NCBI GenBank assembly: GCA_035695065.1
Contig: DASSEW010000062.1
Coordinates: forward strand, 1-15,810
DNA: 15,810 nt
Reading direction: 5' to 3'
Source of the DNA: 66-474 sp035695065
GTDB taxonomy: Bacteria > Pseudomonadota > Gammaproteobacteria > Xanthomonadales > Rhodanobacteraceae
Under the pieces are notes generated by a model that had not been told where the DNA came from, did not search any database, and saw only the letters and a list, made by a program, of their open reading frames with translations. Position numbers and translations under genes: made by a program. Each line of letters opens with the position of its first letter. Position 1 is the stretch's first letter. This document shows positions 1 through 8,270 of the stretch, one piece after another.

Positions 1-1449
<1,449 letters not shown>

Positions 1450-1459
1450 CGCAGTTATT

Positions 1460-1483
1460 CCTTCCCCCGTTTACGGGGGAAGG
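1460..1483. terminator. Perfect hairpin after secA, possible terminator
   Basis: CCTTCCCCCG (1460-1469) and CGGGGGAAGG (1474-1483) form a perfect 10-bp stem around a TTTA loop, starting 10 bases after the secA stop. There is no T-run after the stem, so it is not a textbook intrinsic terminator. The same type of palindrome is a common dispersed repeat in Xanthomonadales, so it may be a repeat that also helps end the transcript. Confidence 0.4.
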
Positions 1484-1680
1484 TGGCGCGCAGCGCCGGA
1501 TGGGGGCAGCATTCGCGGCGAGCCCGCTCGTCATCCCGGCGAAAGCCGGGATCCAGCGCCTTTGATTTTCCCTCTCCCCTCGGGAGAGGGTGGCCGCAGG
1601 CCGGGTGAGGGTCCGGTTCGCGCGCTGCGCCGGCTTGCATTGTCGTCATGCCGGCGTAGGCCGCCATCGAGTGGCTTTAT
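1484..1680. repeat. Cluster of short palindromic intergenic repeats
   Basis: This stretch holds a run of short inverted repeats and no gene. ATCCCGGC (1533-1540) and GCCGGGAT (1545-1552) form an 8-bp stem with a GAAA tetraloop. CCCTCTCCC (1570-1578) and GGGAGAGGG (1582-1590) form a 9-bp stem with a 3-base loop. A diverged copy of the first type appears near 1646-1680. Conceptual translation on the minus strand gives strings such as LDPGFRRDD and HPALRATFP, which are typical mistranslations of this proteobacterial repeat class. The function is unknown; mRNA end protection or termination are possible. Confidence 0.7.
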
Positions 1681-1689
1681 CGCCAGTGT

Positions 1690-2010
1690 TGCGCTTTCGC
1701 GCATGGCGCTCCGACATCCATGTCCTTTTCCGCTCGCCTCCCGGGCGAGCGGGCTACTTTTGTTTCGGCAAAAGTAGCCAAAACCATGGCGCCGGCATAA
1801 CGGTCTCGCCAACATCCGGTTGGCTCGACTGCGCTGCGCTTCTCGCGCCAAGCGGGCCGGCGCGAACTCGCACGTCCCTGTGCTCAAACAGTCGCGCCTT
1901 GCTCCCGCTTGGCGCTGCGATGCTCGCCGTCATGCGACGGCGCCTCTAAGCTCACTTCGACACGGCCATCCATGGCCTAGCCCGGGCGTGTCCTTCTCGC
2001 TGCGGTGGTA
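1690..2010. repeat. Longer repeat-like noncoding block with hairpins
   Basis: No convincing gene is seen here. CGCTCGCC (1731-1738) pairs with GGCGAGCG (1744-1751). Directly after it, GGCTACTTTTG (1752-1762) pairs perfectly with CAAAAGTAGCC (1769-1779) over 11 bp. GGCCAT (1964-1969) pairs with ATGGCC (1972-1977). The wording of the block (a GGCAAAAGTAGCC hairpin, then a GC-rich arm with ACTCGCACGTCC) resembles the long dispersed intergenic repeats of xanthomonads, recognised from memory and not searched. It ends about 40 bases before the lower-GC gene at 2050, so it may mark the border of an inserted segment. Confidence 0.5.
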
Positions 2011-2049
2011 ATGTTTACGCCCTCGCTGCATTAGCCACCAGGCAATCAA

Positions 2050-2493
2050 ATGAATAAGTACGGGTTGGTGGTCCAAGAGGATGAGTGGGGCTGTGGGGCC
2101 GCTTGCGTGGCATCTTTGCTTGGCATCTCCTATCAGAAAGCAAAGCGGCTCGTCGAAGGAGTAAAAGGAAAGTCGATCAATGCACGGCGGTGTGGGCTTG
2201 AACTGTGGCACATAGCGCTGACGCTGAAGAAATGCGGCGTTAAGGTTATAGCCGATTGGAATCCCTCTAAGATTCCGAACGGTACGATCGTCTGTATTTG
2301 GGGGGCGGGTCGATATAAAGATGGGCACTATATGTTGATGACCCCCCAAGGTTGGATGGACCCATGGTACAACCTAAGAAAACGCAAAGAGGCCTGCTAC
2401 CGCGTGGAATACCCCAGAGGGGCTCGCCTTTTCTCTGCGCTCATACCGGTTGTGGCTAGAAGTTCGTCCAAGCGGACGCGCGCTCCGCGCTAA
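2050..2493 (+). CDS. Orphan C39-like cysteine peptidase
   Basis: A 147-residue protein that looks like a stand-alone C39-type papain-fold peptidase. In the family, such domains cut leader peptides after a double-glycine and usually form the N-terminus of bacteriocin ABC exporters. The N-terminal segment has Gln9 exactly six residues before Cys15 in the string QEDEWGCGAAC, matching the oxyanion-hole Gln and nucleophile Cys of C39. The later DGHYMLM...WMDPW provides His93 and Asp104 as likely catalytic partners. The His-Asp gap of 11 is shorter than in classical C39 exporters, so C39-like is safer than C39. There is no signal peptide, membrane segment or ATPase. A weak AGG lies 7 bases before the ATG. 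GC is about 53% by hand count against roughly 65% nearby, and repeats flank it upstream, so recent acquisition is likely. The substrate is unknown. Confidence 0.65.
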   Translation: MNKYGLVVQEDEWGCGAACVASLLGISYQKAKRLVEGVKGKSINARRCGLELWHIALTLKKCGVKVIADWNPSKIPNGTIVCIWGAGRYKDGHYMLMTPQGWMDPWYNLRKRKEACYRVEYPRGARLFSALIPVVARSSSKRTRAPR

Positions 2494-2537
2494 TTAATCC
2501 CATCATCGATGGCGCCGCCGCGACAACCGCAGGACGC

Positions 2538-2550
2538 TACAATCCCCGGA
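2538..2550 (+). promoter_or_regulatory. Putative -10 box for a leaderless nudE transcript
   Basis: TACAAT (2538-2543) matches TATAAT in five of six positions. It is followed by CCCCGG and then the ATG of nudE at 2550, so transcription starting about 7 bases after the box would begin at the start codon itself. No Shine-Dalgarno sequence precedes the ATG and no clear -35 box is visible. This is an inference from spacing only. Confidence 0.45.
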
Positions 2551-3116
2551 TGCCCACGCCTCCCCGCATCCACGCGACGCGTCGCGCCGACAGCAGTCGC
2601 TTCCTGAAGGTCGAGGAAGTCGACCTCGAGTTCTCCAACGGCGAGCGGCGCACCTACGAGCGGCTCGCAGGCTCGGGTCTCGGCGCGGTGATTTTGGTGC
2701 CGATGCGCGACGACGACACGGTGCTGCTGGTGCGCGAATACGGCGTCGGCCTTGATCGCTACGAACTCGGATTGCCCAAGGGCCGGCTCGATCGCGACGA
2801 AACCGTCGAGCAGGGCGCCAACCGCGAACTGAAGGAAGAGATCGGGTTCGGCGCGCGCTCCTTGCGCATCCTCACCACGCTGTCACTCTCGCCCGCTTAC
2901 ATGACACACATGACCCATGTCGTGTTGGCGCGCGATCTTTATCCCGAGCGTCTGCCCGGCGACGAACCCGAACCTCTGGAGGTCGTGCCATGGAAACTCT
3001 CGGAGCTGCACACGTTGATCGCGCGCGCGGACGTGACGGAGGGCCGCTCGATCGCGGCGCTGTACATCGCGCGCGAATTCCTGGCGGGGAACTTCCAGGC
3101 GATGTGCACGCAATGA
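2550..3116 (+). CDS. nudE: NudE-type Nudix hydrolase (ADP compounds)
   Basis: A 188-residue Nudix hydrolase. The NudE family cleaves ADP-ribose, NADH and diadenosine polyphosphates, releasing AMP, as cytoplasmic clean-up. The full Nudix box GX5EX7REUXEEXGU is present at residues 78-100 (G78, E84, R92-E93, E96-E97, G99), giving the magnesium-binding glutamates. The preceding VREYGVGLDRYELGLPKG segment is typical of NudE and ADP-ribose pyrophosphatases. The exact substrate cannot be read from sequence; NudE is preferred because the gene overlaps cysQ, whose product also handles adenosine phosphates, and because the length fits. Its stop overlaps the cysQ start (ATGA), so it is the first gene of the nudE-cysQ-mazG operon. 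There is no SD; a -10-like box at 2538 suggests a leaderless mRNA. Confidence 0.88.
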   Translation: MPTPPRIHATRRADSSRFLKVEEVDLEFSNGERRTYERLAGSGLGAVILVPMRDDDTVLLVREYGVGLDRYELGLPKGRLDRDETVEQGANRELKEEIGFGARSLRILTTLSLSPAYMTHMTHVVLARDLYPERLPGDEPEPLEVVPWKLSELHTLIARADVTEGRSIAALYIAREFLAGNFQAMCTQ

Positions 3117-3922
3117 GCGAACTCGATCGCATCGGGCATGAAGCGTGTGGCATCGCCCGCCGCGCGGGCGCGGCGATCCTGGAAATCTACGCCGGCAGCT
3201 TCGCGGTCGAGCAGAAGGCCGACAACTCGCCGCTCACCGCGGCGGACATGGCCGCGCACCATGCCATCGTCGAAGGGTTGCGGGCGTTGACGCCGGACAT
3301 CCCGGTGCTGTCGGAAGAATCGGCGGACATTCCGTGGAGCACGCGCGCCACGTGGACGCGCTACTGGCTGGTGGATCCGCTGGACGGCACGCGCGAGTTC
3401 GTCAAGCGCAACGGTGAGTTCACGGTCAACATCGCCCTGATCGAGGATCACGTGCCCGTTTTCGGCGTGGTACTCGCGCCCGTGTCGGGCGAACTGTATT
3501 TCGGGTTGCGCGACGAAGGCGCGTTCCTCGAACGCGCGCCCGGCGCGCTGCCGGAACCGCTTTCGACGCGCGCGGCCGCGCAGCCGCCGGTGGTGGCGGG
3601 CAGCCGCTCGCACGCGCAGGAACGCACGGGCGCGATGCTGACAAACCTTGGCGAACATCGCCTGATGTCGATGGGCTCGTCGTTGAAGTTCTGCCTGATC
3701 GCAGCCGGCAAGGCTGATCTGTATTTGCGCCTCGGTCCGACCTCCGAGTGGGACACCGCCGCCGCGCAATGCGTGCTGGAGCAGGCGGGCGGTGTGGTGC
3801 TGGATCTGCAAGGCCGGCCCTTCCGCTACAACACCCGCGAATCGCTGATCAATCCCGAATTCGTGGCGGTGGGCGACACATCGGTCAACTGGCTGAAGCG
3901 AATGCGAGCCGACGAAGCATGA
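3113..3922 (+). CDS. cysQ: CysQ, 3'(2'),5'-bisphosphate nucleotidase
   Basis: A 269-residue member of the inositol monophosphatase superfamily. CysQ converts 3'-phosphoadenosine 5'-phosphate, the by-product of sulfate assimilation, to AMP and phosphate, normally at the inner face of the inner membrane. The metal site is clear: the SEES segment with E68/E69, the signature DPLDGT at 88-93 (D88, D91), and SEWDTAAAQ with D214. The short form and the gene neighbours favour CysQ over SuhB-type inositol phosphatases. The start chosen is the ATG that overlaps the nudE stop by ATGA; a longer in-frame start at 2990 lies inside nudE and would add a non-homologous Arg-rich tail. The gene ends in another ATGA overlap with mazG, so the three genes are probably translationally coupled. 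Confidence 0.93.
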   Translation: MSELDRIGHEACGIARRAGAAILEIYAGSFAVEQKADNSPLTAADMAAHHAIVEGLRALTPDIPVLSEESADIPWSTRATWTRYWLVDPLDGTREFVKRNGEFTVNIALIEDHVPVFGVVLAPVSGELYFGLRDEGAFLERAPGALPEPLSTRAAAQPPVVAGSRSHAQERTGAMLTNLGEHRLMSMGSSLKFCLIAAGKADLYLRLGPTSEWDTAAAQCVLEQAGGVVLDLQGRPFRYNTRESLINPEFVAVGDTSVNWLKRMRADEA

Positions 3923-4719
3923 GCGATGCGCGCCTTGACGAGTTGCTGGTCATCATGGCGCGGCTGCGCGATCCCGAGCACGGCTGTCCGTGGGATGCGA
4001 AGCAGGATTTCGATTCGATCGCGCCGTACACGATCGAGGAAGCCTACGAGGTTGCCGACGCGATCCAGCGCCGCGATTACGACGACCTGCGCGACGAACT
4101 GGGCGACCTGCTGTTCCAGGTGATCTTCCACGCGCGCATGGCCGAGGAAGCCGCGCATTTCAATTTCGACGATGTCGTCGCCGCGCTGACCGACAAGCTG
4201 ACGCGCCGGCATCCGCACGTGTTCGGCGACACGCGCTATGCCAGCGCGGAGGAACAATCGCGCGCATGGGAAGAGCTGAAGGCGGAGGAGCGCGCGAGGC
4301 GCGGCGGTGACGAAGATCCAAGCGCGCTCGCGGGCATCGCGCGTGGCCTGCCCGAGTGGCGGCACGCGCTCAAGTTGCAGCAGCGCGCGGCCACCGTCGG
4401 CTTCGACTGGCCCGGTCCGGAACCCGTGCTGGACAAGCTTGCCGAAGAAATCGAGGAAGTGCGCGCCGAGTTCGAGCAGGGCGCCGAGCGTGACCGGCTG
4501 GAAGACGAGATCGGCGACGTGCTGTTCGTGATCGCCAATCTCGCGCGGCACGCGAAGATCGATCCGGGGCATGCGCTGCGCCGCGCCAATGCCAAGTTCG
4601 AGCGCCGTTTCCGGCGCATGGAAGCACTCGCCGCCGAAGCCGGTGAAACGCTCGCCGGCAAGTCGTTGGCCGAGCAGGATGCATTGTGGAATCGCGCCAA
4701 ATCCGAGGAGCGCAAATAG
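3919..4719 (+). CDS. mazG: MazG nucleoside triphosphate pyrophosphohydrolase
   Basis: A 266-residue, full-length two-domain MazG (the E. coli protein is about 263). It hydrolyses NTPs or dNTPs to NMPs and pyrophosphate, and in E. coli lowers ppGpp and restrains MazEF-type growth arrest. The N-terminal domain has CPWDAKQ and the metal-binding pattern EEAYE (40-44) with DELGDLL (59-65). The C-terminal domain repeats it with EEIEEVRAE (176-184) and EDEIGDVLF (196-203), the catalytically active copy in studied homologues. The ATG overlaps the cysQ stop (ATGA). No mazEF toxin genes are in the window. Together with NudE and CysQ the operon forms a nucleotide-housekeeping unit. A 9-bp hairpin with one bulge (4733-4757) follows the gene. 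Confidence 0.95.
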   Translation: MSDARLDELLVIMARLRDPEHGCPWDAKQDFDSIAPYTIEEAYEVADAIQRRDYDDLRDELGDLLFQVIFHARMAEEAAHFNFDDVVAALTDKLTRRHPHVFGDTRYASAEEQSRAWEELKAEERARRGGDEDPSALAGIARGLPEWRHALKLQQRAATVGFDWPGPEPVLDKLAEEIEEVRAEFEQGAERDRLEDEIGDVLFVIANLARHAKIDPGHALRRANAKFERRFRRMEALAAEAGETLAGKSLAEQDALWNRAKSEERK

Positions 4720-4732
4720 CCCAAAGGTCATG

Positions 4733-4757
4733 GCCCGCAGGGCTAAACCTCGCGGGC
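4733..4757. terminator. Hairpin after mazG
   Basis: GCCCGCAGG (4733-4741) pairs with CCT plus GCGGGC (4748-4757) with one bulged C at 4751, starting 14 bases after the mazG stop. It has no T-run, so it is at most a weak terminator or attenuator in the 79-base gap before the next gene. Confidence 0.3.
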
Positions 4758-4798
4758 ACAATCGGCATCTCAAGCATCGGTACTGTCAGGAGACTCCC

Positions 4799-5647
4799 AT
4801 GCGCAAAGTTGCCGCTGCACTGATTGCCTCGTCGTTGCTGGTGTTCGCCTCCGTCGCGGGCGCGGAGGAGTGCCGTTACAGCGCGCCGCGCAACGCCGAC
4901 ATCGACGCCGCCGGCCTGCACTCGCTGCTGCTGCGGCTCGGCTCGTCGGATCTCGACATCCAGGGCGTGCAAGGCTTGAACAGGATCGAGGTACGCGGCA
5001 CGGCTTGCGCGTCCGACCAATCCTGGCTCAAGAATCTGCAGATCAGCACCGGCCGCAGCGGCGACCAGGCCAGCGTCGATGCCGAGCGCTACGACATCAG
5101 CACCAGCATCTTCAACCTGTTCGGTTCGTCCTACGCCTACATCAAATTGCAGGTGCGCGTGCCGGCCGCACTGGCCGTGCAGGTCCACAGCGGCTCGGGC
5201 GACGTGCAGGCGAAGAGTCTCGCTTCGCTGGATTTCCACTCGGGCTCCGGTGACTTGATCGCCGATCACGTCCAGGGCGCGCTGGAATTGCAGCTCGGTT
5301 CGGCCGATGCGCGCGCGAACGATGTCGGCAGCGTGGTACTCAATGGCACCGGTTCGGGTGATGTGCACGTGGACGGCGTGCGCGGCGACGTGCGCGCCGA
5401 TCATTCCGGTTCGGGCGATCTCCAATTCTCGAACGTGCGCGGCAGCGTGCGGGTCGGCTCCACCGGATCGGGCGACGTGACCTTGAGCGACATCGGTCGG
5501 GACGCGGAGGTCGGCAGCACCGGCTCGGGCGATGTGAGCGCGAACGGCGTCGGCGGCAACTTCACCGTGCGTTCCACCGGCAGCGGTGATATTCGCTACC
5601 ACGACGTGAAGGGCAAGGTGGACGTGCCGCGCGGCGATGATGATTGA
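4799..5647 (+). CDS. Exported DUF4097-like beta-repeat protein
   Basis: A 282-residue predicted secreted protein. A signal peptide is clear: MRK, a hydrophobic run, and an AGA site before E23. After an N-terminal portion with Cys25 and Cys70 comes a run of GSGD turns at 132, 149, 185, 204, 223, 242 and 261, with a degenerate GSAD at 167. The spacing settles to 19 residues, as expected for a right-handed beta-solenoid of the DUF4097 or adhesin-like head-domain type. The function of these proteins is not established; some are linked to envelope stress operons. AGGAGA (4788-4793), 5 bases before the ATG, is a strong SD and fixes the start. The upstream gap is 79 bases, so it may be a separate unit from mazG. 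It converges on the permease gene, with repeat copy A between them. Confidence 0.8.
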   Translation: MRKVAAALIASSLLVFASVAGAEECRYSAPRNADIDAAGLHSLLLRLGSSDLDIQGVQGLNRIEVRGTACASDQSWLKNLQISTGRSGDQASVDAERYDISTSIFNLFGSSYAYIKLQVRVPAALAVQVHSGSGDVQAKSLASLDFHSGSGDLIADHVQGALELQLGSADARANDVGSVVLNGTGSGDVHVDGVRGDVRADHSGSGDLQFSNVRGSVRVGSTGSGDVTLSDIGRDAEVGSTGSGDVSANGVGGNFTVRSTGSGDIRYHDVKGKVDVPRGDDD

Positions 5648-5652
5648 AGTGC

Positions 5653-5700
5653 AGGGCGGGCATTTGCCCGCGTTGCGCAATGGCGGGCAGTGCCCGCCCT
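5653..5700. repeat. Double-hairpin dispersed repeat, copy A
   Basis: The outer arms AGGGCGGGCA (5653-5662) and TGCCCGCCCT (5691-5700) are exact inverse complements. Each arm also forms its own hairpin: GCGGGCA/TGCCCGC (5656-5671) and GGCGGGCA/TGCCCGCC (5682-5698). It lies between two convergent genes, and its right end with the next base (5699-5701) is read on the minus strand as the TAG stop of the permease. It is related to copies B (8211) and C (14298). Confidence 0.8.
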
Positions 5701-8185
5701 ACGCGCGGCGGAGGATCAGCAACGGCGACGTGCGCAGCACCTGTCGCGTGCCCGTCAGTCCCAGCGCGGTGACGACCGCTGCCGCGATCACCGCCGCACT
5801 GGCCAGCGCGCCCCAGGGTTCGACGAATGCGTGGATGCGGAACACGGTGCCGGCGAGCCATGCGCCCGCTGCGGCGGCGCCGAACAGCGCGGTCGCGCCC
5901 GAGATCAATCCAAGCAGCGCGAATTCGCACAGCGCGCTCAGCAGCAGTTGCCCGCGACGCGCACCCAGCGTGCGCAGCAGCGCGGCTTCCTGGCGGCGCT
6001 CGGCCGCGCTCGCGGTGAGCGCCGCTGCCAGTACCAGCGCGCCGGCGAGCAGGCTGAAGCCGAGCACCCAGCGCGCCGCGCCAGTGACCTGCGCGACTAT
6101 TTCGCGCACGCGATCGAGCAGCTCGTCCACGTCGATCAGCGAAAGATTCGGATAATCGCGCGAGAACGCGGCGAGTGCATTGGCGTGCCCGCGCGGCAGG
6201 TGGAAACTCGCGATCCAGTCGTGCGGCAATGCGCTTCCATGGGCGGGATCGAGCAGCAGGAAGAAGTTGACGTTGAAGCTGCTCCAGTCCACTTCGCGGA
6301 TGCTGCTGACGCGCGCATCGGTGCTGCGCTCGCCGACCAGGAAGCCGAGCGTATCCCCCACATGCAGATCGAAGGTGTCGGCCCAGAGCTTGTCCACCGA
6401 CACTTCCGCCTGCGTGGGTGATGCATCGAACCATTGCCCGGCGATCAACTTGTTGGCCGGGGGCAGCTGCGCGCTCCACGACAGCCGCAGCTGGCGATCC
6501 GACGTGTCGCGCGCCTGCCGATCCTGGAACTTGATCTGATCCACCGGCGTGCCATTGATCGAGGTCAGCTTGCCGACCGCGACCGGCAGCGTGTTGAGCC
6601 GGGTCGCGCCGAGTTGCTTCAGTGCATCCAGCACCGGCGCCTGCTGCGCATCCTGCACGTTCACCACGAACCAGTTGGGCGCATCGGACGGCAGTTCGCG
6701 CCGCCAGTTGTCGAGCAGCGAGGGCGCGATCACGGCCAGCATCAGCAACGCGGTGAGGCCCAGCGAAATCGCGCAGGCCTGCATCAGGCTCAACAACCGC
6801 CGTCGCGTCAGCGCGCTCGCGCCAAGACGCAGGGACGGATGCAGGCGCGCGGCATAACGGCGGATCAGCCACAGCAGCGCCGCTGCGAGCGCCATGCTCG
6901 CCAGCGCCGCGCCCAGCAGGCTGGCAGCGAGGATGCCGGCCAGTTTCCACGAACCGCTTTCCAGCGCGATCAGCGCCAGCGCCACGCCGAGCGGCAGCAG
7001 GTAGAGCGCGTCGAAGCGGCGCGGCGCGCGTGTCCAGGTGCGGCGGAACACCGCGATCGGCGGCACCTGCGCCAGCCGCGCCAGCGGCGGCAGCGCGAAG
7101 CCGATCAGCACGGCAAGGCCGATGCCGGCCGATGCGATGGCGGGGCCGATCGGCAACGGCACCTGTTGTGCCGAGGGCGGCAACAGATCGTGCGCGAAGG
7201 CGAACGCCGCGGCGGCAAGGCCCACTGCGATGCAGGCGCCGATCGTTGCCGCGATCAACGCAGGCACCAGCAAGGTCAACAACAGTCCGCCGAAGGTGAA
7301 ACCGCGCGATGCGCCGAGCGCGCGCAGCAGCGCGATTTCATCCAGCTTGCGGCGCGCGTAGCGGCGCGCGGCCAGCGCAATCGCGATGCCGGACAGCAGC
7401 GCTGCAAGCAGCGCCGACAGGCGCAGGAACGCGCCGGCGCGATCGAACGCCACGCGCAGGCGCTCCTGCACTTCGCGCGGCGTGATCAGGTCGGCGTTGG
7501 AAGGCAGGTTGGCTTTGGCCCAGCTGCTGTACGCCTCCACCTGCGACGGATCACCCGCGACCAGCAGGCGGTGGTGCGCGCGGCTGCCGGTGCCGAGAAG
7601 GCCCGCGGCCTGCGCATCGGCCAGCGCCATCACCGCGCGCGGTGCCAGCGCAAACAGGCCGCCGCCGTCCGGTTCGCGTTGCAGCTGCGCGGCGATCGCC
7701 AACTCGCGCCCGCCGAGCTGCACGCGCTCGCCGACGTGCAGATCGAGCGCGACCAGTGCGCGGTGATCCAGATACACCTCGCCTCGCGGGGGCGCATGCG
7801 CGACCAGATCGCGCCCGCGCGTGCCGAGGATCACCAGCTTGCCGCGCAGCGGCCAGTGCGCATCCGCCGCGATCACTTCCAGCAACTGGCTGCGCTGGTT
7901 GGCGAAGGCGACGCTCGGGAAATTGGCGAGTTCGCTGGTCTGCAGGCCGAGCGCGTGCGCGTGCTGCAAGAATTCATCCGGCAGCGCAGTCGCCGCGTTC
8001 ACGCCCATGTCGCCGCCGATCACCTCGGCCGCGCTCATCAGCACTGCGCGCTCGACGCGAGAGGACAGCGTGCCGACCGTGCCCAGCGCCAGCACCGCCA
8101 GCAGCAGCGCGGCGACCAGCGTACGCAATTCAGGCAGGTGCCACTCGCGGCGCAGGCTTCGGAGCGCGTGTCGCAGACCATTCAT
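5699..8185 (-). CDS. ybbP: FtsX-type ABC permease, YbbP-like
   Basis: An 828-residue inner-membrane permease with two FtsX domains, similar in length to E. coli YbbP (about 804). Likely membrane helices are at about 21-43, 252-274, 300-332, 347-370, 393-410, 414-441, 466-490, 703-727, 745-780 and 790-812, with large extracytoplasmic regions after helix 1 and around 500-700. Each FtsX domain carries the coupling-helix-like string DEIALLRALGASR (282-294) and QEAALLRTLGARR (732-744). Members of this class act as mechanotransmitting or lipoprotein- and lysophospholipid-handling ABC systems; the substrate of YbbAP is unsettled. Its ATPase is encoded 85 bases upstream, and the gap holds repeat copy B. 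GAAGG lies 10 bases before the ATG. The stop codon falls in repeat copy A. Confidence 0.9.
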   Translation of the reverse strand: MNGLRHALRSLRREWHLPELRTLVAALLLAVLALGTVGTLSSRVERAVLMSAAEVIGGDMGVNAATALPDEFLQHAHALGLQTSELANFPSVAFANQRSQLLEVIAADAHWPLRGKLVILGTRGRDLVAHAPPRGEVYLDHRALVALDLHVGERVQLGGRELAIAAQLQREPDGGGLFALAPRAVMALADAQAAGLLGTGSRAHHRLLVAGDPSQVEAYSSWAKANLPSNADLITPREVQERLRVAFDRAGAFLRLSALLAALLSGIAIALAARRYARRKLDEIALLRALGASRGFTFGGLLLTLLVPALIAATIGACIAVGLAAAAFAFAHDLLPPSAQQVPLPIGPAIASAGIGLAVLIGFALPPLARLAQVPPIAVFRRTWTRAPRRFDALYLLPLGVALALIALESGSWKLAGILAASLLGAALASMALAAALLWLIRRYAARLHPSLRLGASALTRRRLLSLMQACAISLGLTALLMLAVIAPSLLDNWRRELPSDAPNWFVVNVQDAQQAPVLDALKQLGATRLNTLPVAVGKLTSINGTPVDQIKFQDRQARDTSDRQLRLSWSAQLPPANKLIAGQWFDASPTQAEVSVDKLWADTFDLHVGDTLGFLVGERSTDARVSSIREVDWSSFNVNFFLLLDPAHGSALPHDWIASFHLPRGHANALAAFSRDYPNLSLIDVDELLDRVREIVAQVTGAARWVLGFSLLAGALVLAAALTASAAERRQEAALLRTLGARRGQLLLSALCEFALLGLISGATALFGAAAAGAWLAGTVFRIHAFVEPWGALASAAVIAAAVVTALGLTGTRQVLRTSPLLILRRA

Positions 8186-8210
8186 GCGATACGACCTTCG
8201 TCGAACGTCT

Positions 8211-8258
8211 TAGGGCGGGCATTGCCCGCCAGGGAAGCGGCGGACGATGTCCGCCCTA
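8211..8258. repeat. Double-hairpin dispersed repeat, copy B
   Basis: Outer arms TAGGGCGG (8211-8218) and CCGCCCTA (8251-8258) are inverse complements. Inner hairpins are GGCGGGCA/TGCCCGCC (8214-8230) and GGCGGAC/GTCCGCC (8239-8255). It sits inside the ybbA-ybbP operon, between the ATPase stop and the permease ribosome binding site, so in this mRNA both hairpins would be transcribed just upstream of the permease. Confidence 0.8.
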
Positions 8259-8270
8259 CATATCGGTGTT

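Noticed and set aside
1455..1949. Several small open frames in the gap after secA
   Set aside because: They are translations of palindromic repeats (LDPGFRRDD, HPALRATFP) and show no coding signal.
1930..2349. A 139-residue minus-strand frame opposite the C39-like gene
   Set aside because: It has no recognisable motif and runs into the repeat block, while the plus-strand frame carries the Gln/Cys/His/Asp signature.
2000..2549. Possibility that the C39-like gene is an integron cassette
   Set aside because: No paired core sites of the GTTRRRY/RYYYAAC type flank the gene and no integrase is visible, so foreign origin rests only on GC and position.
2990..3112. Longer N-terminus for CysQ starting inside nudE
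   Set aside because: The added Arg/Gly-rich residues do not belong to the family, and the ATGA overlap gives the expected N-terminus.
5160..5600. Regular repeats resembling a CRISPR-like array
   Set aside because: The periodicity is in-frame GSGD codons within an exported protein, with no conserved 25-40 base repeat and variable spacer pattern.
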